Notes under the pieces: model-generated
Seen by the model: only the letters and a program-made list of their open reading frames with translations
Told to the model about the DNA's origin: nothing
Databases searched by the model: none
Source of the DNA: a bacterium
GTDB taxonomy: Bacteria > SZUA-182 > DTGQ01
NCBI GenBank assembly: GCA_040755755.1
Contig: JBFLZW010000033.1
Coordinates: forward strand, 1 to 64,000
DNA: 64,000 nucleotides
Direction of reading: 5' to 3'
Part shown: positions 43,149 to 52,685 of the stretch, piece after piece
Layout: every line of letters begins with the position of its first letter
How positions within the stretch are numbered: the first letter of the stretch is position 1
Translations under genes and position numbers: made by a program

Positions 43149-44459
43149 TTAATGCCCTTCGCTTGCGCCGGGTTCGAGGTAGATCACGGCCGTGCTGTCG
43201 TCATAGGATAAAATTTCAGCATACCGGCCCCAGTTGATAGCTGTCTCAAGCTGGCGTTCCGCCTCTTCAGGGGGGAATTCGACTTCCAGCTCGGATTGGA
43301 CGATATCCCACCCCACCTGCTTGCGGTCAGAAACGTACAGCATGGCCATCAGCCACTTGAAAATCGGCAGCCTGCGGATACGGGTGGCAAAGATCTCCTT
43401 GCGGGCCGGGATGCTGGCTTCGGCAAAGGTTTCGCCAAGGGGTGTCAGAGTGATGTCACCCTGGGCAATAGTGGCAAATCCCAAAAGCTCGGCAGCCTCG
43501 GTCAATCGCAGCAGGTGATCAGAATCGACTTTCAGTTCTTCGGCCAGCCGGTAGATGTCAGCCCGGTTATTGGTCATCTCATCCAGGCGCTCCAGCATGC
43601 TGGCCAGGTTGGTGAGGCCAATGTGCGGCAGAGCGCGGGTTTTCCCGCCCGGCTCACCCGGTGCTGCACCCAGCTCGACATGCTCCGGTTGGGTCTGACC
43701 AGCCAGAATACCGTAGACCCGGTCCACTACTGCCAGAAATCCGGCAGCTTTTCGCTGGCGCGGCTGGGGCAGCCTCAGTTTGAGATTAGTTACGATCCGG
43801 CCCGGATTTTTATCCATGACGATAATGCGGTCGGCCATAAAAGCAGCCTCCTCGATATTATGGGTGACCAGGAGGATAGCTTTGGTCGGAATGCTGCCGC
43901 TGGTCCACAGCTCCAGCAGCTCGCCGCGAAGGGAATCGGCGCTGAGAACGTCAAGGGCCGAGAATGGCTCGTCCAGGCAGAGCAGTTCCGGCTCCACAGC
44001 CATAGCGCGGGCAAAACCAACCTTCTGGCGCATGCCGCCGGACAACTCGCGCGGGTAGGCGGTCTCAAATCCGTCCAGCCCGACTCTGTCCAGAAGGTCA
44101 AGAGCCCGTGTCGTGCGCAGCTTCGGAGGAAGACCGCGGGCCTTTAAGGCTACTTCCACATTCTCCAGCACGGTAAGCCAGGGAAACAGGGCAAAGGTCT
44201 GAAAGACAATGGTTGCATGGGGATTTACCCCGGCAAGGGGCGCACCGCGGTAGATCACCTGTCCCTCGGTCGGCTGCTGGAGTCCGGTAATAATCCGCAG
44301 GAGGGTGCTCTTGCCGCAACCCGATGGACCCAGAAGGGCAATGAATTCTCCTTCGCTCAGGGCCAGGTTTATGTCCTGGACTGCGGTGAATCGCCGCTCT
44401 CCACTGCCATAAATCTGGTTAATATGCTGAAGCTCCAAAAGGTAATTGTCTGCAGGCAT
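43149..44459 (-). CDS. NitT/TauT-type ABC ATPase with C-terminal AAA-associated domain
   Basis: A 436-residue protein. The ATPase domain has GPSGCGKST, LSGGMRQKV and LLCLDEPFSALD. From about residue 285 a winged-helix-like C-terminal domain follows, seen in a subgroup of nitrate/sulfonate/taurine-type ATPases. ATG 44459 lies eight bases after GGAG. It follows the fused permease by 22 bases. No substrate-binding protein is encoded next to it. Confidence 0.83.
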   Translation of the reverse strand: MPADNYLLELQHINQIYGSGERRFTAVQDINLALSEGEFIALLGPSGCGKSTLLRIITGLQQPTEGQVIYRGAPLAGVNPHATIVFQTFALFPWLTVLENVEVALKARGLPPKLRTTRALDLLDRVGLDGFETAYPRELSGGMRQKVGFARAMAVEPELLCLDEPFSALDVLSADSLRGELLELWTSGSIPTKAILLVTHNIEEAAFMADRIIVMDKNPGRIVTNLKLRLPQPRQRKAAGFLAVVDRVYGILAGQTQPEHVELGAAPGEPGGKTRALPHIGLTNLASMLERLDEMTNNRADIYRLAEELKVDSDHLLRLTEAAELLGFATIAQGDITLTPLGETFAEASIPARKEIFATRIRRLPIFKWLMAMLYVSDRKQVGWDIVQSELEVEFPPEEAERQLETAINWGRYAEILSYDDSTAVIYLEPGASEGH

Positions 44460-44481
44460 GAGTGTTACTCCGTTCCAATCA

Positions 44482-46209
44482 CTACTCCATTCGATATCGT
44501 TCTTCGGCCAGGCGGTAGAGGTGCCGCCAGAGAAGCCGGTTGATAATGACCACGACCAGCACCATACTGAGCGTTCCGGCCAGGAGCAGGGGATAGTCTC
44601 CTGCTGCCGTAGCCCTGGCAATGAGAGCACCTATCCCGGTAGTTTGCAGTGTTTTTCCGCCGAATTCGGCGTATTCGGCTACAATGCTGGCATTCCAGGC
44701 GCCGCCGCTGGCTGTGATGGCACCGGTGACGATATAGGGAAACAGCGAGGGCAGGATTAAGGTGTGCCAGCGCTCCAGCATGCTCTGTTGCAGCAGGGAG
44801 CTGGTATATTTCAGATCCTGGGGGATGACCATGGCTCCGGCAATGACGTTGAACAGAAGATACCACTGGGTCCCCATGAGCATCAGCAGTACAGCGGCCA
44901 GATTCAGGCCGCCCGGAAGCCTGATCATAACCAGCAGAAAGACCGGAAAAAGAGCTGTGGCCGGCACCGAGGCCGCGATCTGAATCACCGGCTGCAGCCA
45001 TGTGGACAGTTTCGGGTTGGTGCCTATGGCAACTCCCAGGGGCACGGTCCAAGCCAGGGCAATAGCCAGGGAGGTGAAAACACGAAGCAGCGTTGCTCCT
45101 ACTCCGAGGCTGATATTTGCCCACTGGGGCAAAGACACCGTCAGCAGCATTCTTCCGGCCAGGTAGACACCGTACAGCAGGCCCAGCCCGCTTATTCCTC
45201 CGATGAGACGCAAAACCCAGGGAAGGTGATCGTCCCCCGGCCTGGCAGGTCTATTGCGCATAGGGAAGTGACGCAGAAACCAGGCATCCAGATGCTCGAT
45301 AATCAGCCCCTGGACTATCCAGCTGAACCAGGCAATCAGGCGCGAGCTGCGCAGGGCATCGTAAACCCAGGAGGTAGGCGGATTGGCACTCTCAACCATT
45401 TCGAGCTTAAAGCGGTCAGACCAGGCCAATAAGGGCCGCCAGAGCAACTGGTCCAGAGCAACAATAACCAGCACCAGGGTAGCGATCCCCCAGGTGATGG
45501 CCATTAGGTTCCCGCGCCAGGCAGCTTCCTGCAGGTATGCGCCCAGACCCAGCAGGCGAAAGTCACGCTGCCCGACAGTGAAAATTTCAGCCGCCATGAG
45601 GAAAAACCATCCGCCTGACCAGCTCATCATGCTGTTCCATATCATGCCGATAGCGGCAAAAGGCAATTCCAGGGTCTTAAAGCGCATCCAGCCGTTGAAC
45701 CGGAAGGTCGTGCTGACCTCGCGCAGTTCCTTGGGAATGGTGGTCAGTGACTGGTACCAGGCAAAAGTCAGGTGCCAGACCTGACTGGTAAAGATCAGAA
45801 TAATGGAAGCCAGCTCAGCCGCCATCTTCTGGGGCATAATGGCACTCAGACTCAGCAGCGCTACCGGCAGAAACGAGAGAATCGGCACACTCTGCAGCAC
45901 ATCAAGGAGCGGCATCAGGATCTGCTCCCCCCGGCGATGATAGGCAGATATATAGCCGTAAATCAAGGTAAAAAATAAAGATAAAGTATAGGCAGCGGCC
46001 ATCCGTCCGATAGACAGGGCTGCATACCGGGGAAGCAGAGCAGGGGAGAGGGAAACCGCCGGACCCTCGATCACGAGCGGCGCTCCGCTGGCCAGGCGCA
46101 CTCCGACATAGACGAGGACACAAAGCCCGATAAATACCACCACATCTCCCCAACTGATGCGGTGGCGAGCCATTTGCTCGGGTATAAAAATCCAGAAAGA
46201 TTGCCTCAT
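44482..46209 (-). CDS. NitT/TauT-type ABC permease, two fused permease domains
   Basis: A 575-residue membrane protein that contains two BPD_transp-type permease domains in one chain (about residues 60-265 and 355-560), each with the EAA-like loop (PKELREVSTTFRFNGWMRFKTLELP and PQDLKYTSSLLQQSMLERWHTLILP). This replaces a permease dimer. ATG 46209 is preferred over an upstream TTG. Substrate unknown; the lack of a binding protein is a gap in the operon. Confidence 0.8.
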   Translation of the reverse strand: MRQSFWIFIPEQMARHRISWGDVVVFIGLCVLVYVGVRLASGAPLVIEGPAVSLSPALLPRYAALSIGRMAAAYTLSLFFTLIYGYISAYHRRGEQILMPLLDVLQSVPILSFLPVALLSLSAIMPQKMAAELASIILIFTSQVWHLTFAWYQSLTTIPKELREVSTTFRFNGWMRFKTLELPFAAIGMIWNSMMSWSGGWFFLMAAEIFTVGQRDFRLLGLGAYLQEAAWRGNLMAITWGIATLVLVIVALDQLLWRPLLAWSDRFKLEMVESANPPTSWVYDALRSSRLIAWFSWIVQGLIIEHLDAWFLRHFPMRNRPARPGDDHLPWVLRLIGGISGLGLLYGVYLAGRMLLTVSLPQWANISLGVGATLLRVFTSLAIALAWTVPLGVAIGTNPKLSTWLQPVIQIAASVPATALFPVFLLVMIRLPGGLNLAAVLLMLMGTQWYLLFNVIAGAMVIPQDLKYTSSLLQQSMLERWHTLILPSLFPYIVTGAITASGGAWNASIVAEYAEFGGKTLQTTGIGALIARATAAGDYPLLLAGTLSMVLVVVIINRLLWRHLYRLAEERYRME

Positions 46210-46251
46210 GAGCGCCCCATCAATTACCCTGCCATGCGTACTGGTTAACAA

Positions 46252-46529
46252 AGGCTGATCCAGCAGTGTAGCCTAACTTACCAATATTTTCAAGCAAATT
46301 AGAAAAACGAGTTAAAACTCAGAATGAAGTCGGTCTTTCCCCTGACTTCTCCTGCTCTTCACTGGCCACTTGCTTTTACTGGCCACTGACCACTCTCTCC
46401 TGACTCCTGACTCCTGAATTCTCATTTTTAATATTCATCAGAAAAAGAATATTTAACCGAATTATTTACAACAGTCAACCTTACAATCAACTTTAGCTCG
46501 TGCATCGTAAGAGAAAAGGGAGGCATAGT
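46252..46529. other. Intergenic region with short direct repeats
   Basis: It holds repeated ACTGGCCACT and CTCCTGACTCCTGA units (about 46360-46420) like the repeat at the end of the phage-tail gene near 765-795. They look like intergenic repeat tracts and not coding sequence. Confidence 0.45.
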
Positions 46530-48158
46530 ATGCGAAAGAGAATAGTTTTATTCCTGATTATTCCAATCATGGTCATATGGCTTTCTGGTTCCGGGTTTGC
46601 TCGAGATGCCAACTGGCTGCTGTCTGAGCTCGATATTAAGCCCGATCAGGGTTCAGTCTGGTGGGATCTCCCGTTCCAGTATGCTCAGACATCCTGGCCA
46701 ACCATACACCGTGATTCCAGGAACTCGAATTATCTCCCCTTTACGACCAGCAGTAAGCTGAAACCAAAGTGGCATGCTCTCGAAGGTGAGTATTCGGCAG
46801 TCATCACCCCGCCAGTCATCGGGCCGGAAGGACATATTTATTTCACTACCGGAAGGGAAGAGGAATATGGCAACCTGCATGCCTTCGACTGGGAAGGAAA
46901 CGAGCTGTGGCGAAGCTATCTGCCGGATGGGGGGGCATTTGGCAGCTCTCCCTTGATAGATCGGGATGGTGATCTCTATCTTGCGGATTTGGATGAATTT
47001 TTCAGCTTCCACTCGGATGGATCCCTCAAGTGGAAATGCTCCATTGACGGACCGTTCGCCTCAACCGTTTTTTCTCTGGACGGCCATATTATCGGGATAA
47101 ACGTTGATGGCCAGGTTTATGCACTCGACCCCCGGGATGGCCGCATGGCTGCTCCTCCCCTGGACCTTCCCGGCCCGCCCCCGGGAGAGTTCTACCGGAT
47201 TCCTGCTCCTCCGGGCTTATGGAAAGGGATGGTAAATGAGAATGGCCCGATAACGGTGAGTGAAGCCTTCAACGGGCTTATGGGATATCGATTCAAGATC
47301 ACCAATACTCCGGTCGTGAATCCGGCCAATGGCCGGATTTATATTCTTGGTTCAGTGAAGTCTGCCGATCGGGGAAGTGTTATCCAGGGAAGATTTTATG
47401 GTATTGATTTTGTCCCCGGCAAGAATAACAAACCCGGCGAGCTTCGGCTGGTTTTTCAATCAAAAATAAATGCGGGAAGCGGGTCAAGCCCGGCTATTTC
47501 AGCCGATGGAAGGCATATCTATGCTCTTGATGGAGCAGGAGTGTTACATGCTTTTGATAAAAATGGAGAAAGGGTATGGAAACTGCATGTCGGCACTATG
47601 CCTGCCTCACCAACCATCGGACCGGATGGAACGATCTACTGCGTAAGCGGAAGTGCTCTTCACGCAATCAAAGATTCCGGGGATTCAGGCACAATTGCCT
47701 GGGAGCTGGACTTCACCGATGCTGCTGCCAAAAAGCTGTCGGATTCCCCTTCCCCCTGGATTGAGAAATTTTCTTCCCGGAAGGTTAAACCTACAGTAAA
47801 CTGCAATAGCGTCGTTTCCAGCAGTAAAAATCACTTATACCTTACCTTGAGCGCAGGATATGAAATCTCGCGGGAGAGAGGCAACATCCCCCTTTTTCTC
47901 CCACTGCAGTCTTTGCTGGTGGTTGTGTCACCACCCGGCATTGCCGGGGTGCAGCGGGCCAAGATAAGCTCAATTATAGAGCTGCCTGATACCAATGAAG
48001 GTATCTTAACCCTGGATAAAAGCGGGACAGTTTTTTGCTCCCATGCCTCTATTGCCACCTCAAGCGCTTATTACATCGCTCAAAGGATGATGGGTGCTGA
48101 GATCGATTTTCCCAGGCCGATAGGTGGAGTCACGGTTCTGGTGCCGGAAGGGCCTTAA
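46530..48158 (+). CDS. Secreted PQQ-type beta-propeller protein
   Basis: A 542-residue protein with a signal peptide (residues 1-24) and repeated blades of PQQ-like/WD type (GNLHAFDWEGNELWRSYL, DGQVYALDPRDGR, GVLHAFDKNGERVWKLHVG). No PQQ-enzyme catalytic residues were recognised, so it is probably a structural or binding propeller. GGGAGG precedes ATG 46530. Single gene, followed by a clear terminator. Confidence 0.7.
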   Translation: MRKRIVLFLIIPIMVIWLSGSGFARDANWLLSELDIKPDQGSVWWDLPFQYAQTSWPTIHRDSRNSNYLPFTTSSKLKPKWHALEGEYSAVITPPVIGPEGHIYFTTGREEEYGNLHAFDWEGNELWRSYLPDGGAFGSSPLIDRDGDLYLADLDEFFSFHSDGSLKWKCSIDGPFASTVFSLDGHIIGINVDGQVYALDPRDGRMAAPPLDLPGPPPGEFYRIPAPPGLWKGMVNENGPITVSEAFNGLMGYRFKITNTPVVNPANGRIYILGSVKSADRGSVIQGRFYGIDFVPGKNNKPGELRLVFQSKINAGSGSSPAISADGRHIYALDGAGVLHAFDKNGERVWKLHVGTMPASPTIGPDGTIYCVSGSALHAIKDSGDSGTIAWELDFTDAAAKKLSDSPSPWIEKFSSRKVKPTVNCNSVVSSSKNHLYLTLSAGYEISRERGNIPLFLPLQSLLVVVSPPGIAGVQRAKISSIIELPDTNEGILTLDKSGTVFCSHASIATSSAYYIAQRMMGAEIDFPRPIGGVTVLVPEGP

Positions 48159-48166
48159 GCTCTCTG

Positions 48167-48189
48167 AGGGACCTTGGGTCCCTTTTTTT
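48167..48189 (+). terminator. Intrinsic terminator
   Basis: AGGGACC (48167-48173), loop TTG, GGTCCCT, then seven T. It ends the propeller gene. Confidence 0.85.
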
Positions 48190-48281
48190 AGGCAGTGTAA
48201 ACTACTTTTGGGTGCACCTGAAGGATGCCCATAATTTGCATTTTATTATCTGGAGCTTTCCATGTGTCCCTTATCGCCCGT

Positions 48282-48342
48282 AGAGCCGAAAAGTCCTGGG
48301 AGATTGCATCAGTACTAGGTGCAGCACCCACTTTTCGGCTCT
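48282..48342. repeat. Long palindrome between convergent genes
   Basis: AGAGCCGAAAAGT (48282-48294) and its exact complement (48330-48342) enclose a 35-base loop that holds a smaller palindrome GGTGCAGCACC. There is no T-run on either side, so it may be a bidirectional terminator, a cruciform or a small mobile palindrome. Confidence 0.6.
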
Positions 48343-48365
48343 AATAACTATTCCCGAATTACCTT

Positions 48366-50162
48366 TTAATACAGCCACCAGAAAGGATAACGATAATACC
48401 TGTAGGTGGGATATTGGATAATAGGAAGAGGTAACCACAATTCTTTTGAATCCATTCCAAACCACCAGTAAGGGTAGCTACCCTCGCTGCTAGGTCTGCT
48501 TGGCGGAAGAACAGCCCAAACAGGGCCATGAAAGGTGCTGATACCCTTGGTATCCATATCCTCCAGCTTATAATAATAAGTAACGCCGGGCTTGGCTGAA
48601 TCATCAATATAAGAGTACTCTGCGCTTAAGGTAGCGCCACCCACAGCTTCTATTGGGCCGGGATTGACCTTCATATAATTTCCATTTTCCGATTCACTTC
48701 GCCAGAGATTAAAGCCCGCATTATCAATCTCGCTGGATGTACTCCAGGTGATAATGATTTGGTTGCTTCGAGAAATTGCGTTAAATTGGTCTAATTGGAT
48801 GAGTGTAGGAGACTCGAAGAGCGCTGTAACTTCAGATTGAGAAAGAGGGCCGTCATAGATACGGATATCGTCAATAAGGCCATTAAAAAAGCGGCCGAGA
48901 TATCTGTGCCGTCCGAAAAACAGGGGGGAGTCATTACCTGCAATAGCACCCTGGCCAGGCGCTTCATCAACCAAAACACCATCTATGTACACGGCCATTC
49001 CAGCAGCACCCAAATTGGCTACCATATGGTGCCACTGATTATCATTGAAACCAGGTTCTGACATAAGGCCAGGGAAACCTGCGCCGTTTCCATAAAGAGC
49101 CTCAATCCTGTAGCCATAAGGGATGTCGTATTGTAGTACATACCCGCTGTAATAGGGATTAGTTCCCCAGCCATGCCCCTTGTCGAGGAGATCAGCACAA
49201 TATTGCTGCGTATCGCGAGGTTTAAACCAGAGAGATATGGCAATGGAATCTGGATTGAGAAGAGGGCTGTAGCCAACTTCCACGTAACTATCCGAACCGT
49301 TAAAATCGAGTGCATAATCTCCTACTTTCCCGGCAGCATAAGATGCGTTGAATATGGTTCCATGCAAAAGGTTTCCAGAATGATCTAAAGCCGTGCCTCC
49401 GCTGCCTTCTTCGAAATCCCAATGTCCAATGAGATGAGGAGCGGGTGTAGGAGGCGGATTGTAGAGCACTATTACTTCAGATTCGGAAAGTGCGCGGTTA
49501 TAAATACGGATATCATCTATGACACCGTTGAAATGATGTGGACCGTTATAGAATTCCTTTTCAGCGCCAATGATCAGATTTTGATCATTTGAGCGCAGTG
49601 TCTCATTGGTAGAGGTGTATGATTGATTTAAAGTTCCATCAATGTAAATATTAACATGAGGACCATCGTATATAACTGCAAAAAAATGCCACTCTCCTTC
49701 TTCGAATATGCCGGAATCGCTATTGTATGCAATCCTGCCGCTGAACTGGAAGTTGAGGGGAAAATGTAAATATTTACCACTGTTTATACAGATTTCAAAT
49801 GTATCATTGCCATCATGATCGGCCTTATTGAGAATGCCAAGCCACTCAGAGGTAACTGCACTCACCTTAATCCAGCCTGTAATCGAAATGTCTTTTTCAA
49901 TGTCTAAGCTGCTATGATCAAGGACTTCAATATAATCATCCACTCCGTCAAAACCATATGCACTATTTGCAATCCCGAATCTATCTTCACTCAAGGCGGC
50001 TCCATATACCGTTCCATGATTTCCATTGCCACTTTCATCATTGGCATTGCCGTTAAATGCATAATGGGCAACAAGTCCATCATTCAAATGAGCGAAGGAT
50101 GTTGATATTCCAACTATTAGTACTAGCCCTAAAACTACACTGAGAATTAATGCTTTTCTCAT
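48366..50162 (-). CDS. Secreted protein with two LamG/concanavalin-like domains
   Basis: A 598-residue protein with a signal peptide (residues 1-24) and two similar jelly-roll domains (about 28-235 and 245-455). Each has HYAFNGNANDESGNGNHG- or HWDFEEGSGGTALDHSGNLLHG-type starts and an IDDIRIYNRALSESE-type end. A fibronectin-like segment follows (about 460-560). The last ~35 residues are rich in Tyr, Trp and Pro, which is unusual. Such proteins bind glycans at the cell surface. AAAGGAGGAG precedes ATG 50162. Confidence 0.75.
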   Translation of the reverse strand: MRKALILSVVLGLVLIVGISTSFAHLNDGLVAHYAFNGNANDESGNGNHGTVYGAALSEDRFGIANSAYGFDGVDDYIEVLDHSSLDIEKDISITGWIKVSAVTSEWLGILNKADHDGNDTFEICINSGKYLHFPLNFQFSGRIAYNSDSGIFEEGEWHFFAVIYDGPHVNIYIDGTLNQSYTSTNETLRSNDQNLIIGAEKEFYNGPHHFNGVIDDIRIYNRALSESEVIVLYNPPPTPAPHLIGHWDFEEGSGGTALDHSGNLLHGTIFNASYAAGKVGDYALDFNGSDSYVEVGYSPLLNPDSIAISLWFKPRDTQQYCADLLDKGHGWGTNPYYSGYVLQYDIPYGYRIEALYGNGAGFPGLMSEPGFNDNQWHHMVANLGAAGMAVYIDGVLVDEAPGQGAIAGNDSPLFFGRHRYLGRFFNGLIDDIRIYDGPLSQSEVTALFESPTLIQLDQFNAISRSNQIIITWSTSSEIDNAGFNLWRSESENGNYMKVNPGPIEAVGGATLSAEYSYIDDSAKPGVTYYYKLEDMDTKGISTFHGPVWAVLPPSRPSSEGSYPYWWFGMDSKELWLPLPIIQYPTYRYYRYPFWWLY

Positions 50163-50788
50163 GATCTCCTCCTTTAACGTTAAAATTAATATTTAACAAA
50201 CTAGATCGATTAATAATTATTAATTTAATATTACCATTCCACTTTAAAACCAGTTTATTTATCACGATTTCCATAAACTGTTAATCATTGGTATTAGAAA
50301 TAATGCCTATAAAAATTTAATACTTTTAATATATGATTGTCAAGTATAAAATAATAATTATAAAAATAAAATATTAATATTAAGTAAAATATAAATTAAT
50401 TCGATAATATATTAATTTTGGTCTTTAGTGTGGTGGCTTTTTGTAACCAATCGTCACCCCCGCGATGACACTTTCCTCGTCACCCTCACGAAACTGGTTA
50501 CTGACTACTTAACTACTTAACTTAGTATGGGTAATCATGGTATACTTACTTTAGTCAATGCTTAAAAAAATGTAACTCCTCAGGGTCAAAGGGGCAAAGG
50601 CGCAGATGCACAAATTTACTTTACCTGTTTGCTGCTCAGCTTTCCGATTACATCGCTCTGCATTCATTGTATCTTCTTCGCCTCTTTCCGCCTTTGTCCC
50701 TGTGTCTTTCTGTTTTTGCCCCTTTGTGCCTTTGCCCCTGAGTAGTTACAAAAAAATAAGCCAACATTAAGAAGGAAAGTGAATAGTA
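50163..50788. other. A/T-rich intergenic region with a promoter
   Basis: A long A/T-rich stretch (50190-50420) upstream of the LamG gene includes TTGACA (50343-50338), 17 bases and TTAAAT (50320-50315) on the minus strand. The part at 50580-50755 is a pyrimidine/purine-biased repeat tract with GGGGCAAAGGC-type units in both orientations. No gene seen. Confidence 0.5.
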
Positions 50789-51022
50789 ATGACCAAGACA
50801 GTAAATATCGATGAAGTACAAACGCAGTTATCCAAGATATTGTCACTGGTTACAGCAGGTAATGAAATAATTATTGCCGAAGGTGATAAGCTGGTGGCGA
50901 AAATAGTTCCCATTTTACCACATCCTCAAACACGCATTGCTGGATTGAATAAAGGAAAGATTTGGGTAAGTGATGATTTTGACGAACCCTTACCAGACCA
51001 GTTTTGGGTGGGAACAGTATGA
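50789..51022 (+). CDS. Phd/YefM-type antitoxin
   Basis: A 77-residue protein with MTKTVNIDEVQTQLSKIL and GNEIIIAEGDKLVAKIVP, the DNA-binding and fold pattern of Phd/YefM antitoxins. Its stop overlaps the toxin start (ATGA), so the two are translated together. AAGGAAAG lies upstream. Confidence 0.82.
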   Translation: MTKTVNIDEVQTQLSKILSLVTAGNEIIIAEGDKLVAKIVPILPHPQTRIAGLNKGKIWVSDDFDEPLPDQFWVGTV

Positions 51023-51405
51023 AGCTGTTATTAGATACACACATCTTCATATGGTGGTCGAGTGAACCAGACAGACTTTCACCAAAGGTACTTACTCTAT
51101 GTGAGGATATTAAAAATAGTTTGGTGTTGAGTGTTGCAAGTGTATGGGAGATGCAGATTAAACTGCAATTGGGTAAATTGAAACTACAACTCCCGTTACA
51201 AGAACTGATTGAAAGTCAACAGCAAACAAATAACATGCAGATTTTACCTATTGGTTTAGAACATGTTTTAGAGTTACACAATTTACCTTCGCACCACAAT
51301 GATCCCTTTGACCGCATGTTGATTGCACAAGCAAATGTGGAGAGCGCCTATCTTGTAAGTAAAGATGAGATATTCGGCAAATATGAGGTAAACCTGCTTT
51401 GGTAA
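51019..51405 (+). CDS. VapC-like PIN-domain toxin
   Basis: A 128-residue PIN-domain ribonuclease with acidic residues typical of the active site: LLDTHIFIWW (D6), SVWEMQIK and DPFDRMLIAQA. It is the toxin of a type II pair with the preceding antitoxin. The ATG at 51019 overlaps the antitoxin stop. Unlike the remnant at 40.5 kb, this pair looks intact. Confidence 0.82.
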   Translation: MKLLLDTHIFIWWSSEPDRLSPKVLTLCEDIKNSLVLSVASVWEMQIKLQLGKLKLQLPLQELIESQQQTNNMQILPIGLEHVLELHNLPSHHNDPFDRMLIAQANVESAYLVSKDEIFGKYEVNLLW

Positions 51406-51430
51406 AAAAGCGGATATCTGTTATATAGCT

Positions 51431-52621
51431 TTAACTCTGATGAGACCCTGATATATCAGATTTCGAGGAATTGCGCTCCTTTGCCTGCCAGTCAATTTCG
51501 ATCCGGTGTTCAGGGCCGGTGACTTCAAACAGATTCATCGTGCGAAAGGTAAACTGATTGAGCTTTTTATCAAGGGGCAATTTCAGACTTTCCTCACAGT
51601 CTTGCCAGCCTTCATCGGCAGTTTTAATTTGGAAGCTTTTGAAATTTGGCGTGAAAGAAAGCAGAAAAATGTGAGCCTGACCATTCTGAACCTTGACTGT
51701 AGATGATATGACATTGGGGGTCCAGTAGATCCAGTCGCGCTGAGTGGTTGTGATGAGATAGGGGGTATCGTAAGCCCAGTGGGGTCTTCCATCCCGGTAC
51801 CAGGTATACCTGCGGAAAATATCATCCTCGAACATGATCAGGGTGGAACTTGGTGCGGCTGGAAATGAGGTGAATTGGTTGGTGCTGGTCTCCCAACTGC
51901 ACCAGCGGTAGGTAAGCGGCGTAGCCCAGATGCCCCAGTCCCGCTCATTGATCTGCGGAACCGCAGGCTTTCGCTCAAGCCCGAAAGCGGGAACAATATA
52001 TATTCCTTCGTTATCCCAGACCTCATCGCGTATTTCAAGCGCAGACAGAGGAATACCTTCTTTTTCGAAGTGGAGGTCGTACTTGGCATCGACCAGCACC
52101 CACTTGCTCAGGCTATTTACCCATACTTCATTAACAGCATGGTGGCCGTCAAGCCCCTCCTGCCGTATTCCCGGGCCAGTCCCAAGGCACCGGGTCGGGT
52201 AGCCAAAGCTGTTCAATACCGCATGCTGGACAATGCTGAAATGTGCACAGTTAAACTTACCGCCTGCTCTGGCGGCATCGAGAATGGCAAATGCTTCCAT
52301 CCGGGTGGGCGTGGAATCGTAATCGTCGATGGCTATCGTGGAGTGAATCCAGTTGCGAAGTAACATGATGCGCCGGAATTCATCGGTTTCTCCGGCAACA
52401 ACCTTATCCAGGTCATAGCGCCGGCGCAGCTCCCGGATACGCGGATGGTGAAAGTTTTCGTATGCAGGGAAAAGCTCGTTGGAGGAGAAAGGAGGGTTTT
52501 CCATCTCACGGATAATAAACTCACCCCATGCCGTTACCGGCGTAAATCCGATGGCCAGAGTTATCACTGTCAGCACAACCAGAAGGAGCTGTGGAGGTAC
52601 TCTTCGAGCAAATTTTTTCAT
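51431..52621 (-). CDS. Secreted transglutaminase-like protein
   Basis: A 396-residue protein with a signal peptide (residues 1-31) and a transglutaminase-core triad: Cys in GKFNCAHFS near 145, His in DGHHAVNEVW near 180 and Asp in LVDAKYD near 198. The C-terminal half (about 235-380) is rich in Trp and Tyr and has no known domain. Such proteins act as peptidases or cross-linkers outside the cell. Single gene. Confidence 0.72.
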   Translation of the reverse strand: MKKFARRVPPQLLLVVLTVITLAIGFTPVTAWGEFIIREMENPPFSSNELFPAYENFHHPRIRELRRRYDLDKVVAGETDEFRRIMLLRNWIHSTIAIDDYDSTPTRMEAFAILDAARAGGKFNCAHFSIVQHAVLNSFGYPTRCLGTGPGIRQEGLDGHHAVNEVWVNSLSKWVLVDAKYDLHFEKEGIPLSALEIRDEVWDNEGIYIVPAFGLERKPAVPQINERDWGIWATPLTYRWCSWETSTNQFTSFPAAPSSTLIMFEDDIFRRYTWYRDGRPHWAYDTPYLITTTQRDWIYWTPNVISSTVKVQNGQAHIFLLSFTPNFKSFQIKTADEGWQDCEESLKLPLDKKLNQFTFRTMNLFEVTGPEHRIEIDWQAKERNSSKSDISGSHQS

Positions 52622-52685
52622 ACGCGGGTAGTATAGCTTCTCTGCTCTGGAGAGTCAATAAGAGAATGCTGCCTGTTTGCCTGAT

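Noticed and set aside
46360-46420. GGCCACT/CACTGGCC units looking like a cobalamin riboswitch core
   Set aside because: The units are simple direct repeats together with CTCCTGACTCCTGA tracts. The rest of the B12 riboswitch consensus is absent, and the downstream gene is a propeller protein.
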